This document shows, piece by piece, positions 37,358-47,062 of a stretch of DNA of 64,000 nt. Position numbers and translations under genes: made by a program. The notes under the pieces were generated by a model. The model searched no databases and was not told the origin of the DNA. It was given only the letters and a program-made list of their open reading frames with translations. The stretch is taken from contig NZ_JAHBZJ010000002.1 of the NCBI RefSeq assembly GCF_019635455.1, positions 310,001 to 374,000 on the forward strand, in the 5' to 3' direction. Origin of the DNA: Sphingomonas sp. (GTDB lineage Bacteria; Pseudomonadota; Alphaproteobacteria; Sphingomonadales; Sphingomonadaceae). How positions within the stretch are numbered: position 1 is the stretch's first letter; each line of letters opens with the position of its first letter.

Positions 37358-38661
37358 GGAAGATCTGGCTTGCAGCGGGTGCGACCGCGCTGGTGACGAC
37401 GGCCGCGCTGGCACAGGTCGCGGCGCCCGCGCCATCGGCGGCGTCTCCGGCTCCTGCCCCCGCCGGTCGCATTTCGACGCTGGTGCGCGACTATGTGGCG
37501 CAGGACCGCACGCCCGGCATCGTCGTCGCCTATGCCCGGGGCGATCGGGCGCCGACGATCGCCGCCGCGGGCAGGATCGCCTCCGATCCGGGCGCGGCGG
37601 CGGCGGATGCCGATTCGCTCTGGCGCGTCTATTCGATGACCAAGCCGATCACCGGCATGGCGGCGATGATCCTGATCGAGGAGGGCAAGCTGAAGCTCGA
37701 TCAGCCGGTCGGTGATTTCATTCCCGGATTCAAATCGATGCGGGTGCTGATCGAACCGGACAAGAGCCTGGCGAGCCGCCCCGCGACCCGGCCGGTCACC
37801 GTCCGCAACCTGCTGACCCACACCGCCGGGCTGGGGTACACGATCATCACGACCGGGCCGCTGCTTAAGGAATATGAGCGGCTGGGCATCAATCCGGCGG
37901 CGGTGAACCTGGCGATGGAGAAGGAGGCGCGGACGGCGCGCCCCGCGACGCTCAAGGAATTCGCGGATCGCGTCGCGACCCTGCCGCTGATCGCCGAGCC
38001 GGGGACGAAATGGAGCTATTCGATCGGCCTGGACGTACTGGGCCGCGTGATCGAGGTGGCGGCCGGCATGCCGTTCGACACGTTCGTCCGGACCCGCATC
38101 TTCGACCCGCTGAAGATGAAATCGAGCTTCTTCACCGTTCCGGCGAGCGAGACGGGGCGGCTGGCGACCAACTATCTGTGGGCGGGCGACAATCGCATGC
38201 CGATCGATCCGGGCCGGGGATCGGTATTCGCCGAGCCACCGTCCTTTCCCTATGGCGGTGCCGGCCTGGTGATGTCGGCGCGGGATTATGACCGGTTCCT
38301 CCACATGCTGCTGAACCAGGGGACGCTGGACGGGGTGCGGATCATGAAGCCCGAAACGGTGCGGCTGGCGATGTCGAACCTGTTGCCGCCGGGCGTGTTT
38401 TTCGGAGGTGCGCCGGCCGGGACCGGCGGTGGCGACGCGCCGAAACGGGGTTTCGGTGCGGGCGGATCGGTCTATCTCGAATCGGAGCCGGGCGGGCCGG
38501 GCAAGGGGACCTATGGCTGGGGCGGCGCGGCCGGAACCATCGCCTGGGTCGATCCGGTCAACAAGGTGCGTGCGACGGCGATGGTCAATTACTTCCCCGG
38601 CGAAAAATGGCCGCTGCGGCCCGAGGTGACGGCGGCGGTCTATGCCGATCTGACCCGCTGA
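37354..38661 (+). CDS. Serine hydrolase, class C beta-lactamase/esterase fold
   Basis: ATG 37354 overlaps the mutY stop (ATGA) and has AAGGGGATG upstream. The 435-residue product has a signal peptide (KIWLAAGATALVTTAALAQ) and a beta-lactamase-fold domain. The nucleophile is Ser in RVYSMTKPITG (SxxK), the second motif is YSIGLDVLGRV (Tyr-Ser-Ile, in place of Tyr-x-Asn) and HTAGLGYT is near the middle. The third motif is probably GWGGAAGT, replacing KTG. These changes point to an esterase or peptidase (EstB-like) and not a true beta-lactamase. Exported. Confidence 0.88.
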   Translation: MRKIWLAAGATALVTTAALAQVAAPAPSAASPAPAPAGRISTLVRDYVAQDRTPGIVVAYARGDRAPTIAAAGRIASDPGAAAADADSLWRVYSMTKPITGMAAMILIEEGKLKLDQPVGDFIPGFKSMRVLIEPDKSLASRPATRPVTVRNLLTHTAGLGYTIITTGPLLKEYERLGINPAAVNLAMEKEARTARPATLKEFADRVATLPLIAEPGTKWSYSIGLDVLGRVIEVAAGMPFDTFVRTRIFDPLKMKSSFFTVPASETGRLATNYLWAGDNRMPIDPGRGSVFAEPPSFPYGGAGLVMSARDYDRFLHMLLNQGTLDGVRIMKPETVRLAMSNLLPPGVFFGGAPAGTGGGDAPKRGFGAGGSVYLESEPGGPGKGTYGWGGAAGTIAWVDPVNKVRATAMVNYFPGEKWPLRPEVTAAVYADLTR

Positions 38662-39539
38662 TGCGGGAGGTCGGCTTTACCGGCGCGACGCTCGACCGCG
38701 CCGACCGCGAACGCAACGATCCCGAGGCGCTGTCGGCGGCGCTGGGCGACTGGCGCGCGCGGTTGCTGGTGCTCGATGGCCTCGACCCGCGGATCGACGC
38801 GGCGGGGCGGCTGATCTGGGCCAGCCTGGCGGACTTGCCCGAGGGAAGCGAGCCGCTGTTCCTCGGCCGGATCGACGGCATCCCGCATTTCGCCCCGCTC
38901 GACATGCACAGGCGCCATGGCGCGGTCCGCTCGCCGGCGCTGTTCGGCATGCTGGCGCTGATGCCGGCGGATCAGGCGAGCCTGTATGCGGCCGCGCGCA
39001 GCCTGGTCGATTGGCATCAGCGGCACGGCTTTTGCGCCGCATGCGGCAGCGCGACCGAGATTTTTCGATCCGGCTGGGCGCGCCGCTGCGGCGGGTGCGG
39101 GGCGGAGCATTTCCCGCGCACCGATCCCGTCGTCATCATGCTTGCCGAACATGACGGGCGGGCGCTGGTCGGGCGGCAGAAGGCATGGCCGGCGGGCCGC
39201 TATTCGGCACTGGCCGGCTTCGTCGAGGTCGGCGAATCGATCGAGGAGGCGGTCGCGCGCGAGACGCTGGAGGAGGCGGGGGTACAGGTGCGCAGCGTGC
39301 GCTATGTCGCCAGCCAGCCCTGGCCCTTCGCCTCGTCGCTGATGATCGCCTGTATCGCCGAGGCGCAGGACGATGCGCTGGACCTCGACCGGAATGAGAT
39401 CGAGGATGCGATGTGGGTCACGCGGGACGAGGTGCGCGCGGCGCTGGCAGGGGCGCCGGACGCGCGGTTCGGTGCGCCGCCGCGCTACGCCATCGCGCAT
39501 TCGTTGCTGACCGCCTGGGCCGAATCGCCGGCGGGTTAG
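38661..39539 (+). CDS. nudC: NAD+ diphosphatase / NAD-decapping Nudix hydrolase
   Basis: The start ATG 38661 shares a base with the previous stop. The 292-residue product has an N-terminal NUDIX-like domain, a zinc ribbon (HGFCAACGS and RRCGGCGAEHFPR), the Nudix box GFVEVGESIEEAVARETLEEAG and the NudC-specific SQPWPFASSLM. NudC cleaves NADH/NAD+ and removes NAD caps from RNA 5' ends. The final base region overlaps the convergent MAPEG gene by 4 bases. Confidence 0.96.
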   Translation: MREVGFTGATLDRADRERNDPEALSAALGDWRARLLVLDGLDPRIDAAGRLIWASLADLPEGSEPLFLGRIDGIPHFAPLDMHRRHGAVRSPALFGMLALMPADQASLYAAARSLVDWHQRHGFCAACGSATEIFRSGWARRCGGCGAEHFPRTDPVVIMLAEHDGRALVGRQKAWPAGRYSALAGFVEVGESIEEAVARETLEEAGVQVRSVRYVASQPWPFASSLMIACIAEAQDDALDLDRNEIEDAMWVTRDEVRAALAGAPDARFGAPPRYAIAHSLLTAWAESPAG

Positions 39540-39970
39540 CTGCCGCTCACCACCTCGACCGATTCGACTGCGCCGAAGCTGAAAAACGGGATGCTGGCGG
39601 CATAGCCGGCGAGCCCGATCAGGATCAGGAAGGTCAGTGCCGTGCCGATCGGGCGCCCCGGCGCCCAGCCGCGATCCATGCCGATCGGATGAAGGATGCG
39701 CCCCAGCACGAACAGGCCGGCGACGATCCACAGCCATGGCGCGGTGCCGGTCGCGAGTTCGACCAGCGCGATGAGGATCAGGACAAAGGGCGCATATTCG
39801 ACGAAATTCGCCTGAGCCCGCATCCGCGCGATCAGTCGGTCGTTGCCGCCGTCGCCGATCAAAATCCGCTCAGAGAGGCGAACCTGGCCGACGCGAATCG
39901 CCAGCCACAGGTTGAGCAGCGCGCAGGCGGCGGTGGTGGCAAGCGCCACCGGCAGGATGATCGTGTCCAT
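39536..39970 (-). CDS. MAPEG-family membrane protein
   Basis: Start is ATG 39970 (MDTIILPVALATTAACALLN). The 144-residue protein has four membrane segments. The family motif RMRAQANFVEYAPFVLILIA, with the E-x-x-P type core, is in the second helix, and the third starts FVLGRILHPIGMD. MAPEG proteins include glutathione-dependent peroxidases and transferases; bacterial ones are mostly uncharacterised. Typical length. Confidence 0.92.
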   Translation of the reverse strand: MDTIILPVALATTAACALLNLWLAIRVGQVRLSERILIGDGGNDRLIARMRAQANFVEYAPFVLILIALVELATGTAPWLWIVAGLFVLGRILHPIGMDRGWAPGRPIGTALTFLILIGLAGYAASIPFFSFGAVESVEVVSGS

Positions 39971-40182
39971 GATTGAAGTCGCTCCCCCGATGAGACGGCG
40001 GTGGCTGCCACGCCCGGCGCCGCCTTGCAACAGGCGCGAAATTCGCTATAGGCGCTCGCTCGCTTCGCGACTGGCCTCTGCCGCGTCCGGCGCGTGCCGG
40101 TCCCCCGGCGCTTGCCCGTTCGTCGTCACCGGCGTATCGCGATCCAGGTTTTTACACGCACGTTTCCAAGAAGGTTGCCGAA

Positions 40183-40362
40183 ATGGCCGTCCCCAAGAGA
40201 AAAGTTTCGCCGAGCCGCCGTGGCATGCGCCGCGCGCACGACGCCCTGAAGGCCGAGGCCTTTCAGGAATGTCCGAACTGCGGCGAACTCAAGCGTCCGC
40301 ACGTGCTGTGCGGCGCCTGCGGCCATTATAATGGCCGCGAGATCGTCTCGGTCGAGGGCTGA
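40183..40362 (+). CDS. rpmF: 50S ribosomal protein L32
   Basis: A 59-residue protein read directly from the bases: [20 protein letters not shown], then a zinc-ribbon with CPNCGELK and [12 protein letters not shown], ending SVEG. This is the standard bL32 sequence pattern. ATG 40183 follows AAGAAGGTTGCCGAA. It heads the widespread rpmF-plsX-fabH operon, linking ribosome and membrane lipid synthesis. The upstream 212 bases (39971-40182) hold no gene and should contain the promoter. Confidence 0.97.
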   Translation: MAVPKRKVSPSRRGMRRAHDALKAEAFQECPNCGELKRPHVLCGACGHYNGREIVSVEG

Positions 40363-40388
40363 CCGAAAAGCAACAGGGGCCGTTCGTC

Positions 40389-41420
40389 ATGACCTCCAGC
40401 GCGCGAATCGCCGTCGATGCGATGGGCGGCGACGAGGGTCTGGCGGTCATGCTGGCCGGTGTCGCGCGTGCGCGGCGCCGGTTCGATGGCATGCGTTTCC
40501 TGCTGGTCGGCGATGAAGCCGCGATCCGCGAAGGGTTGAAGGCGCATCCCAACCTGACTGCCGCGTCGGAAATCGTCCATGCGCCCGAAACCGTCTCCGC
40601 AGACGAAAAGCCCAGCCAGGCGATTCGCCGCGCCAAGACGACGTCGATGGGAATCGCGATCGACCTGGTGAAACAGGGGCAGGCGGCCGCCGCCGTGTCG
40701 TCGGGCAATACCGGCGCGCTGATGGCGATGTCGAAACTGGCGCTGCGGATGCTTCCCGGAATCGATCGTCCGGCGCTGGCGGCGCGGATGCCGACGCTGG
40801 GCGCGAACGACGTCGTGATGCTCGACCTGGGCGCCAATACCGAGGTCGATAGCCGCAATCTGGTGCAGTTCGCGGTGATGGGCGCGGCCTATGCACGCAC
40901 CGTGCTCGACCTTCAGTCCCCGCGCGTCGCGCTGCTCAATATCGGCACCGAAGAGCTGAAGGGGACCGACATCATCCGCGATGCCGCGTCGAAGCTGCGC
41001 GCGGCGACGCACCTGCCGCTTGCCTTTACCGGTTTCGTCGAAGGCAACGCGCTGTCGCGCGGCGATGTCGATGTGATCGTGTGCGACGGATTTTCCGGAA
41101 ATATCGCGCTCAAGACGGTCGAGGGGACCGCGCGGTTCGTCGCCGATCTGTTGCGCCGCGCCTTTTCGAGTTCGACGCGGTCGAAGATCGGATTCCTGAT
41201 CTCGCGCCCCGCGACCGAGTTGCTGCGCCACCATCTTGACCCGAACAACCATAATGGCGCGGTATTTCTGGGCCTCAACGGCATCATCGTGAAGAGTCAC
41301 GGCAGCGCCAACGAACTGGGCGTCGATACCGCGATCGGCGTCGCCGCCAAACTGGTGCGCGACGATCTGACGCGGCGGATCGGCGAGGACCTGCGCAATT
41401 TCGAGGCGAAGGCGGCATGA
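40389..41420 (+). CDS. plsX: Phosphate acyltransferase PlsX
   Basis: The 343-residue protein begins [12 protein letters not shown], the PlsX signature, and contains [62 protein letters not shown] and [10 protein letters not shown]. It makes acyl-phosphate from acyl-ACP for phospholipid synthesis. It starts 26 bases after rpmF and overlaps fabH by 4 bases. Confidence 0.97.
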   Translation: MTSSARIAVDAMGGDEGLAVMLAGVARARRRFDGMRFLLVGDEAAIREGLKAHPNLTAASEIVHAPETVSADEKPSQAIRRAKTTSMGIAIDLVKQGQAAAAVSSGNTGALMAMSKLALRMLPGIDRPALAARMPTLGANDVVMLDLGANTEVDSRNLVQFAVMGAAYARTVLDLQSPRVALLNIGTEELKGTDIIRDAASKLRAATHLPLAFTGFVEGNALSRGDVDVIVCDGFSGNIALKTVEGTARFVADLLRRAFSSSTRSKIGFLISRPATELLRHHLDPNNHNGAVFLGLNGIIVKSHGSANELGVDTAIGVAAKLVRDDLTRRIGEDLRNFEAKAA

Positions 41421-42397
41421 GCGAAACGACCAGGCGCGCGGTGATCACCGGGACCGGTTCGGCCCTGCCGCCCCGCCGCGTCTCCAATGCCGAACTGGCC
41501 GAGCAGATCGACACGTCCGACGAATGGATCGTCGAACGTACCGGCATCCGGTTTCGCCATATCGCCGGCCCCGACGAGACGACATCGACGCTGGCGGCCG
41601 ATGCCGCCCGGGCGGCGATCGCCGCCGCCGGGATCGACGCGGGCGAGATCGACCTGATCGTGCTGGCGACCGCCACCCCCGACCAGACTTTTCCCGCGAG
41701 TGCGACCAAGGTGCAGGCGGCGCTGGGCATCGACGATTGCGTGGCGTTCGACGTCGCCGCCGTCTGTTCGGGCTTCCTCTATGCGTTGCAGGTTGCCGAC
41801 AGCATGATCCGCGCGGGAAGCGCGGAGCGGGCGCTGGTGATCGGTGCGGAAACATTCAGCCGCATCCTGGACTGGGAAGACCGGGGGACCTGCGTCCTGT
41901 TCGGCGATGGCGCCGGCGCGATCGTGCTTGAGGCGCAGGACAGCGCGACCGAGGGCGGCGCCGGCATCCTCGCCACGCGCCTTCACGCCGATGGCCGGCA
42001 CAATCAGCTCCTGTATGTCGATGGCGGTCCCTCGACCACCGGAACCGTCGGCAAGCTGCGCATGAAGGGCAAGGAAGTGTTCCGTCATGCCGTCGTCAAC
42101 CTGGCGTCGGTCATGCAGGAAGGACTGGGGGCGGCCGGGCTGGAAGCTGCGGATATCGACTGGGTGGTGCCGCATCAGGCGAATGCGCGCATTCTGGACG
42201 CGACGGCCAAGAAGCTGGGACTGGCCCCGGAAAAGGTCGTGGTGACGGTGGACCGGCATGCGAACACGTCCGCAGCCTCGGTGCCGCTCGCGCTCGACAC
42301 GGCGGTCCGGGACGGACGGATCAAGCGCGGCGACCTGCTGGTACTCGAGGCGATGGGTGGCGGCTTTACCTGGGGCGCCGCGGTGGTGCGCTATTGA
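41417..42397 (+). CDS. fabH: 3-oxoacyl-ACP synthase III (KAS III)
   Basis: The 326-residue protein has the KAS III catalytic triad: Cys117 in [11 protein letters not shown], His253 in VPHQANARI and Asn283 in [22 protein letters not shown] closes the chain. It condenses acetyl-CoA with malonyl-ACP to start fatty-acid synthesis. It is coupled to plsX by an ATGA overlap. The ring of genes to merR is conserved in alphaproteobacteria. Confidence 0.97.
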   Translation: MSETTRRAVITGTGSALPPRRVSNAELAEQIDTSDEWIVERTGIRFRHIAGPDETTSTLAADAARAAIAAAGIDAGEIDLIVLATATPDQTFPASATKVQAALGIDDCVAFDVAAVCSGFLYALQVADSMIRAGSAERALVIGAETFSRILDWEDRGTCVLFGDGAGAIVLEAQDSATEGGAGILATRLHADGRHNQLLYVDGGPSTTGTVGKLRMKGKEVFRHAVVNLASVMQEGLGAAGLEAADIDWVVPHQANARILDATAKKLGLAPEKVVVTVDRHANTSAASVPLALDTAVRDGRIKRGDLLVLEAMGGGFTWGAAVVRY

Positions 42398-42485
42398 CGA
42401 TTGTCACGAGGTCGTAACGACGGTTGCGCGACGGCAGTGATGTGTTAGGGGTGGCAGACACCTTGTTTCGGGGAGTGACCAGAAA

Positions 42486-42785
42486 ATGGTGAGCGTGGCG
42501 ACGCTGACGAGGGCCGATCTTGCCGATGCGTTGCATCGGGATGTTGGACTGTCGCGTGCCGATGCCGCCCGGCTGGTCGAGCAGATCCTGCGCCATATGT
42601 GCGACGCGCTCGCCAATGGCGAGAATGTGAAGATTTCCGGTTTCGGCAGCTTCGTCCTGCGTGACAAGGGAGAGCGCGTGGGACGCAATCCCAAGACCGG
42701 GGTCGAGGTGCCGATCGCGCCCCGCCGCGTCCTGACGTTCCGCGCCAGCCAGATGCTGCGCGATCGGATCATCGACGGCGATTAG
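42486..42785 (+). CDS. ihfA: Integration host factor alpha subunit
   Basis: The 99-residue HU/IHF-family protein shows [41 protein letters not shown] and [20 protein letters not shown], with the DNA-intercalating Pro in the beta arm and GRNPKTG typical of IhfA. It bends DNA as a heterodimer with IhfB. GGGGAGTGACCAGAAA precedes the ATG. Its position between fabH and merR is the standard alphaproteobacterial arrangement. Confidence 0.95.
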   Translation: MVSVATLTRADLADALHRDVGLSRADAARLVEQILRHMCDALANGENVKISGFGSFVLRDKGERVGRNPKTGVEVPIAPRRVLTFRASQMLRDRIIDGD

Positions 42786-42786
42786 G

Positions 42787-43143
42787 ATGGCGTCCGGCGC
42801 GGATCGGAACGGTTCGGGCAAGAAGCCCGGCGCGCTCAGGACGATCGGCGAACTTGCCCAGGACATCGGCCGGCCCCAGCATATCCTGCGCTATTGGGAG
42901 ACGCGGTTTCCCCAGCTGCGGCCACTGCAACGCGCCGGCGGTCGGCGCTATTACCGGATCGAGGATGTGGCGCTGGTCCGTCGCATCGACGCGCTGCTGG
43001 GGCGCGAGGGCTATACGATCCGCGGCGTGCAGCGACTGCTTGACGGCGAAGGCGGTGCCGGCGGGGGCGGGCCGATGCCCGGCGGCGCGCTGAAGGCGGT
43101 GCGCGACGCGCTGGCGCGCGCGCTTGCCGAAGACAAGCCGTGA
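42787..43143 (+). CDS. MerR-family transcriptional regulator
   Basis: The 118-residue product has the MerR helix-turn-helix and wing RTIGELAQDIGRPQHILRYWETRFPQLRPLQ (residues about 19-49), then GGRRYYRIEDVALVRRIDALL and YTIRGVQRLLDG. There is no effector domain beyond the short tail. This small MerR protein regularly follows ihfA in alphaproteobacteria; its regulon is not known to me. Starts 1 base after the ihfA stop. Confidence 0.92.
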   Translation: MASGADRNGSGKKPGALRTIGELAQDIGRPQHILRYWETRFPQLRPLQRAGGRRYYRIEDVALVRRIDALLGREGYTIRGVQRLLDGEGGAGGGGPMPGGALKAVRDALARALAEDKP

Positions 43144-43686
43144 TCAGCCGCCGTCCGGCCCCAGCGCGGGATCGAGATCGCGCGGGCGGATGAACCCGGC
43201 CAGCGTGCCGCCATTGGCGCGCACCGCGCCCCAGTCGTCGATGTCGAAGGTCATCACCGCGAGGGCGGCGGTGGGAAATTTCTCTTCCACCGAATCGCGC
43301 AACGTGTCGCCCGCGCGATCGGGAATCAGCGTCAGGATGAGGTCTTCCAGACCAGGATTATGGCCGATCAGCAACGCGCTGCCCGCACCTGCCGGCAGTT
43401 CGTGGATCACGTCGAGCAGGCTGGACGCCGAGGCGAGATAGATACGCCGGTCCCATTCCGGCGCCAGCGCACCGCCATAGCCCTGTTCGACATGTTCGAC
43501 CGTCTCGACAATCCGCACCGCCGGCGATGCGACCACATGATCGAACGTCATTCCCGCGCCGCGCATATATTTGCCGACCACCGTCGCAGCGCGCTGCCCC
43601 TTCGCGTTCAGCGGACGATCGAAATCGCGCGAGACGGGGTCGTCCCAACTCGATTTGGCGTGGCGCAGCAACGTCAGCGTCTTCAT
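43144..43686 (-). CDS. Histidine phosphatase (SixA-like)
   Basis: The 180-residue protein starts TLTLLRHAKSSWDDP, the SixA-type RHG motif with the phospho-accepting His, and contains RPLNAKGQRAA, ASPAVRIVETVE and LLIGHNPGLEDL with the second catalytic His. SixA-like enzymes remove phosphate from phosphohistidine. It overlaps the upstream helicase stop by 4 bases. Confidence 0.93.
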   Translation of the reverse strand: MKTLTLLRHAKSSWDDPVSRDFDRPLNAKGQRAATVVGKYMRGAGMTFDHVVASPAVRIVETVEHVEQGYGGALAPEWDRRIYLASASSLLDVIHELPAGAGSALLIGHNPGLEDLILTLIPDRAGDTLRDSVEEKFPTAALAVMTFDIDDWGAVRANGGTLAGFIRPRDLDPALGPDGG

Positions 43687-46403
43687 CGGCCCTCCGGTTC
43701 GGCAACCGTTTCCGGCTTTTGCCCGATGGGTGCGACAGAAGAAAGACGTTCGATCCGCGCAATCGCCTCGTCGAGCGGAATGCGCGACACTGGCGTGCCG
43801 GGCGGGAAGGCGGAGAGGAGCCGTGAGGGCATCGCGGCGGAGAGGAGCACGAACGCGCCGCGATCGTCCGCACGGCGGATCAGCCGGCCGAACGCCTGTG
43901 CCAGCCGGGCGCGAACGATGCGGTCGTCATGGGCGCTGCCGCCGCCGGCCAGGCGCCGGGCCGCGTGCAGGACGCTGGGCTTTGGCCAGGGGACCCCCTC
44001 CATCACCACCAGGCGCAGCGACTCGCCCGGAACATCGACCCCGTCGCGCAGCGCATCGGTCCCGATCAGCGAGGCATGCGGATCGTCGCGAAAGATATCG
44101 ACCAGCGTGCCGGTATCGATCGGATCGACATGCTGGGCATAGAGCGGCAGGCCGTCGCGGGCGAGCCGGTCGGCGATCCGGGCATGGACCGCGCGCAGCC
44201 GGCGGATCGCCGTGAACAGGCCGAGCGTGCCACCCTGTGCCGCGGCGATCAGCCGGGCATAGGCGGTGGCGAGCGCGCCCATGTCGCCGCGCCGGATGTC
44301 GGTGACGATGATCACTTCGGACCGGGCGGCATAGTCAAAGGGGGACGGCGCCTCGAACCGGGCGGCGGGATGGAGCAGGTGGGTCGCCCCGCTGCGCGCT
44401 TCGGCCACGTCCCAATCGCCGCCGGCCCGCAGGGTCGCCGAGGTGACGAGCACGCCATGCGCCGGCTTGAGCACGGTTTCGGCAAAGGGTTTGGACGGAT
44501 CGAGCCAGCGGCGATGCAGGCCGATGTCGATTTCCCGCCCCTCGATCCGATCGACCGCGAGCCAATCGACGAACGCGGCGTCCGCCGGGCCGCCGATCCG
44601 GGCGATCAGCGCGAGCCAGGCGGCGACGGTTTCACTCCGCCAGCCGAGCGACGCGATCGCTCCCTCGATCCGGGCGCGCGCGGCGCCGTCCATCCAGTCG
44701 GGCGATTCGTCGAGCACCGCTTCGAGCCGGCGACCGAGCGCGATCAGCGGCCGCAGCAGCGCCTCCAGCGACTGGGCGGCGGGCGCGGCGGCTTCGACCA
44801 ACGCGGGATCGGGTTCGGCCAGTTCGGTCTCCAGCCCATAGCCCGCATCGCCCGCCCCGTTGGCGTCGCGCGCATAGACAAGGCCACGAACCCCGGCGAG
44901 CAGATGCTCGATCGGCCCGAACGGCTGCCCCTCCGCCAGGCGCGCGAGCCACCCGTCGGACGGCAGCGCGCGGGCGGCATCGACCGCCTCGGCGATCGCC
45001 TGTCCACCGGCATCGTCATAGCTGGCGACGTCGGACAGACGCGCGGCAAGCCCCCGCCGCCGACCGCGCGCGCCCGATTCGGGGCCGGTGACCCAGCGGC
45101 GCAGCTCGATGGCCTCCTGCCCCGACAGGGCGGTGCCGAACATCGCATCGGCGGCATCGAACAGGTGATGCCCCTCATCGAAGACATAGCGGGTCGGGCG
45201 GGTCGCGGTTTCGCGCCCGCGTGCGGCGTTGACCATCACCAATGCGTGATTGGCGATGACGATATCGGCTTCCGCACTGGCCCGTGCCGCGCGCTCGATG
45301 AAGCATTTCCGATAGTGCGGGCAGCCGGCATAGACGCACTCGCCGCGCCGGTCGGTCAGCGCGGTCGATCCGTTGCGGCGAAAGAGCGACGGCAGCCAGC
45401 CGGGAAGATCGCCGCCGACCATGTCGCCATCGGCGGTATAGGCGGCCCACCGCGCGACCAGCTGCGCCAGAATCGCCGCGCGTCCGGCAAAACCCCCCTG
45501 CAACGCGTCCTCCAGATTGAGCAGGCAGAGATAGTTTTCACGCCCCTTGCGGGTGACGATGCGCTCCTTGCGTATCCGGGCGTCGGCGAACAGTCGTTCG
45601 CCCTCCTGGCCCAGCTGCCGTTGCAGTGCCTTGGTGTAGGTCGATACCCAGACCGCGCCGCCGGCGCTCGCCGCCCAGAGCGAGGCGGGCGCGAGATAGC
45701 CCAGCGTCTTGCCGATCCCGGTCCCCGCCTCCGCCAGCACGAGGTTGGGCGAATCGCGCATCGTGCGCGGCGCGAAGGCGCTGGCCGCCGCCTGGGCGTA
45801 GCGGTGCTGGCCCTCGCGCGGCTCGGCATTGCGGCCGGTTAGCGAATCGAGGCGCGCGCGCACATCCTCCGGGTCGAGCGTGACGGTGCGGGGCGGGGCG
45901 CGGGGCGGTTGTTCGCTCCATTCGGGCAAGCGCGAGAACAGCCAGCGTTCGGCACGTTCGGGCCGGCTCAACCGCTCCGCGACGAGCGGCGCCCAGCTCC
46001 ATCGCAACCGGGCGAGCGACTGGGCGGCATGCCAGGCCCCCTCGCGCTCCGGCCATTCGCCATCGCAAAGCGCGAGCATCGCGACGGCCGCACGACGCAG
46101 AAAGGCAGCGACCCCGGCTTCGTCCGCCGGCGCGGCAAGGTCGAGCGCTCGGGCGACGCCATGCGGCGTCGGCACCATGAAGCGCGCCGGGCGCAGAAAG
46201 GCGAACAGTTCGAGCAGATCGAGGCCCGAAAGGTCGCCATAGCCCAGCCGCTGGGCGGCGAGCGGCGCGTTGAGCAACACCATGGGCGTGTCGGCCGCCA
46301 TCCGCACCGCCTCGCCCCGGCTGACGCTGCGCGTTCCGTCTTCAGTCGCGATCCAGATGCCGCCATGACTGGCGTGGAGGGCCGGATAGGGAAGCGCGAT
46401 CAC
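43683..46403 (-). CDS. DinG/XPD-type iron-sulfur DNA helicase
   Basis: The 906-residue superfamily 2 helicase has an N-terminal extension of about 220 residues, then Walker A AEAGTGIGKTLGYLAPA. Cysteines suited to a 4Fe-4S cluster are spread over ENYLCLLNLEDAL and GECVYAGCPHYRKCFI. The Walker B box is VFDEGHHLFDAAD. Late motifs include GVLVTSATLRAGGDWD and SLIGTDALRDGVDVPGESL. DinG-type enzymes unwind DNA 5' to 3' and resolve R-loops. The N-terminal region, with no known domain to my eye, is common in alphaproteobacterial versions. Confidence 0.92.
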   Translation of the reverse strand: MIALPYPALHASHGGIWIATEDGTRSVSRGEAVRMAADTPMVLLNAPLAAQRLGYGDLSGLDLLELFAFLRPARFMVPTPHGVARALDLAAPADEAGVAAFLRRAAVAMLALCDGEWPEREGAWHAAQSLARLRWSWAPLVAERLSRPERAERWLFSRLPEWSEQPPRAPPRTVTLDPEDVRARLDSLTGRNAEPREGQHRYAQAAASAFAPRTMRDSPNLVLAEAGTGIGKTLGYLAPASLWAASAGGAVWVSTYTKALQRQLGQEGERLFADARIRKERIVTRKGRENYLCLLNLEDALQGGFAGRAAILAQLVARWAAYTADGDMVGGDLPGWLPSLFRRNGSTALTDRRGECVYAGCPHYRKCFIERAARASAEADIVIANHALVMVNAARGRETATRPTRYVFDEGHHLFDAADAMFGTALSGQEAIELRRWVTGPESGARGRRRGLAARLSDVASYDDAGGQAIAEAVDAARALPSDGWLARLAEGQPFGPIEHLLAGVRGLVYARDANGAGDAGYGLETELAEPDPALVEAAAPAAQSLEALLRPLIALGRRLEAVLDESPDWMDGAARARIEGAIASLGWRSETVAAWLALIARIGGPADAAFVDWLAVDRIEGREIDIGLHRRWLDPSKPFAETVLKPAHGVLVTSATLRAGGDWDVAEARSGATHLLHPAARFEAPSPFDYAARSEVIIVTDIRRGDMGALATAYARLIAAAQGGTLGLFTAIRRLRAVHARIADRLARDGLPLYAQHVDPIDTGTLVDIFRDDPHASLIGTDALRDGVDVPGESLRLVVMEGVPWPKPSVLHAARRLAGGGSAHDDRIVRARLAQAFGRLIRRADDRGAFVLLSAAMPSRLLSAFPPGTPVSRIPLDEAIARIERLSSVAPIGQKPETVAEPEGR

Positions 46404-47059
46404 CGCGCGTGATAGCGCAGCCGGCCGACGAAGCGCGACAGGCTGAACCGGTGATCCTTGCGTCCGGCGAGCCGCGCCTTCGCCTTTTCGAACTGCATGA
46501 TGTTATCGATCCGGCGGGCGAGGAAGGCGCGCGTGTCGCCCTCTCCGTCGCTTTCGTCGTTCAGGAATACCGCGATCGTCGCGGCGTAGATGCCGGCCAG
46601 CATCGCGCGCTTGGTATAATGATTATAGTCGGTCGCGCTGTCACCGGCGACGCGCCACATCGCGTCGGCCGACCGCCAGCCGAGCCGGGCGGCGCGGGGC
46701 GTGTTCAGGGGCATCGCCAGGATGGCGGCGGCGCGGCGCAGCGCCTCCCGATCGGGTGCCAGCAGATCGAGGCGGAATTCGACCAGCGCGGTGATACGCG
46801 CGCGAATCTTCATCGCCGCGATCCGGTCGGCGGGAAACGCCTGGACCATGCGGCGGTCGATATCGGCGAACCACAGGTCGATCATCGCCACCGGATCGCC
46901 GGGAACGGCAAGCCGCGCGACATCCCGGTCCGCACCGATCGCGTCCGCGGCCGAATCGATCGCCCCGGCGCTCCACCCGTCGAACGCGGCATTGGCGGCA
47001 AGCTGGGGCGCGAGCGCCGCGCGCAGCTCGTCGAGCGTCATGTCGGAAACCGCGATCAT
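46400..47059 (-). CDS. COQ9-family protein
   Basis: The 219-residue product has the TetR-like helical fold typical of COQ9: FDGWSAGAIDSAADAIGADR, MIDLWFADIDRRMVQAF, ITALVEFRLDLLAPDREALR and GDSATDYNHYTKRAMLAGIY, the last being the strongest signature. COQ9 binds lipids and supports ubiquinone synthesis with COQ7. It overlaps the helicase start by 4 bases. The C-terminal tail is basic. Confidence 0.92.
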   Translation of the reverse strand: MIAVSDMTLDELRAALAPQLAANAAFDGWSAGAIDSAADAIGADRDVARLAVPGDPVAMIDLWFADIDRRMVQAFPADRIAAMKIRARITALVEFRLDLLAPDREALRRAAAILAMPLNTPRAARLGWRSADAMWRVAGDSATDYNHYTKRAMLAGIYAATIAVFLNDESDGEGDTRAFLARRIDNIMQFEKAKARLAGRKDHRFSLSRFVGRLRYHAR

Positions 47060-47062
47060 GAC

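Noticed and set aside
37354..38661. Beta-lactamase resistance gene
   Set aside because: SxxK is present but the Tyr-x-Asn and KTG motifs are altered; it fits an esterase/peptidase of the same fold better.
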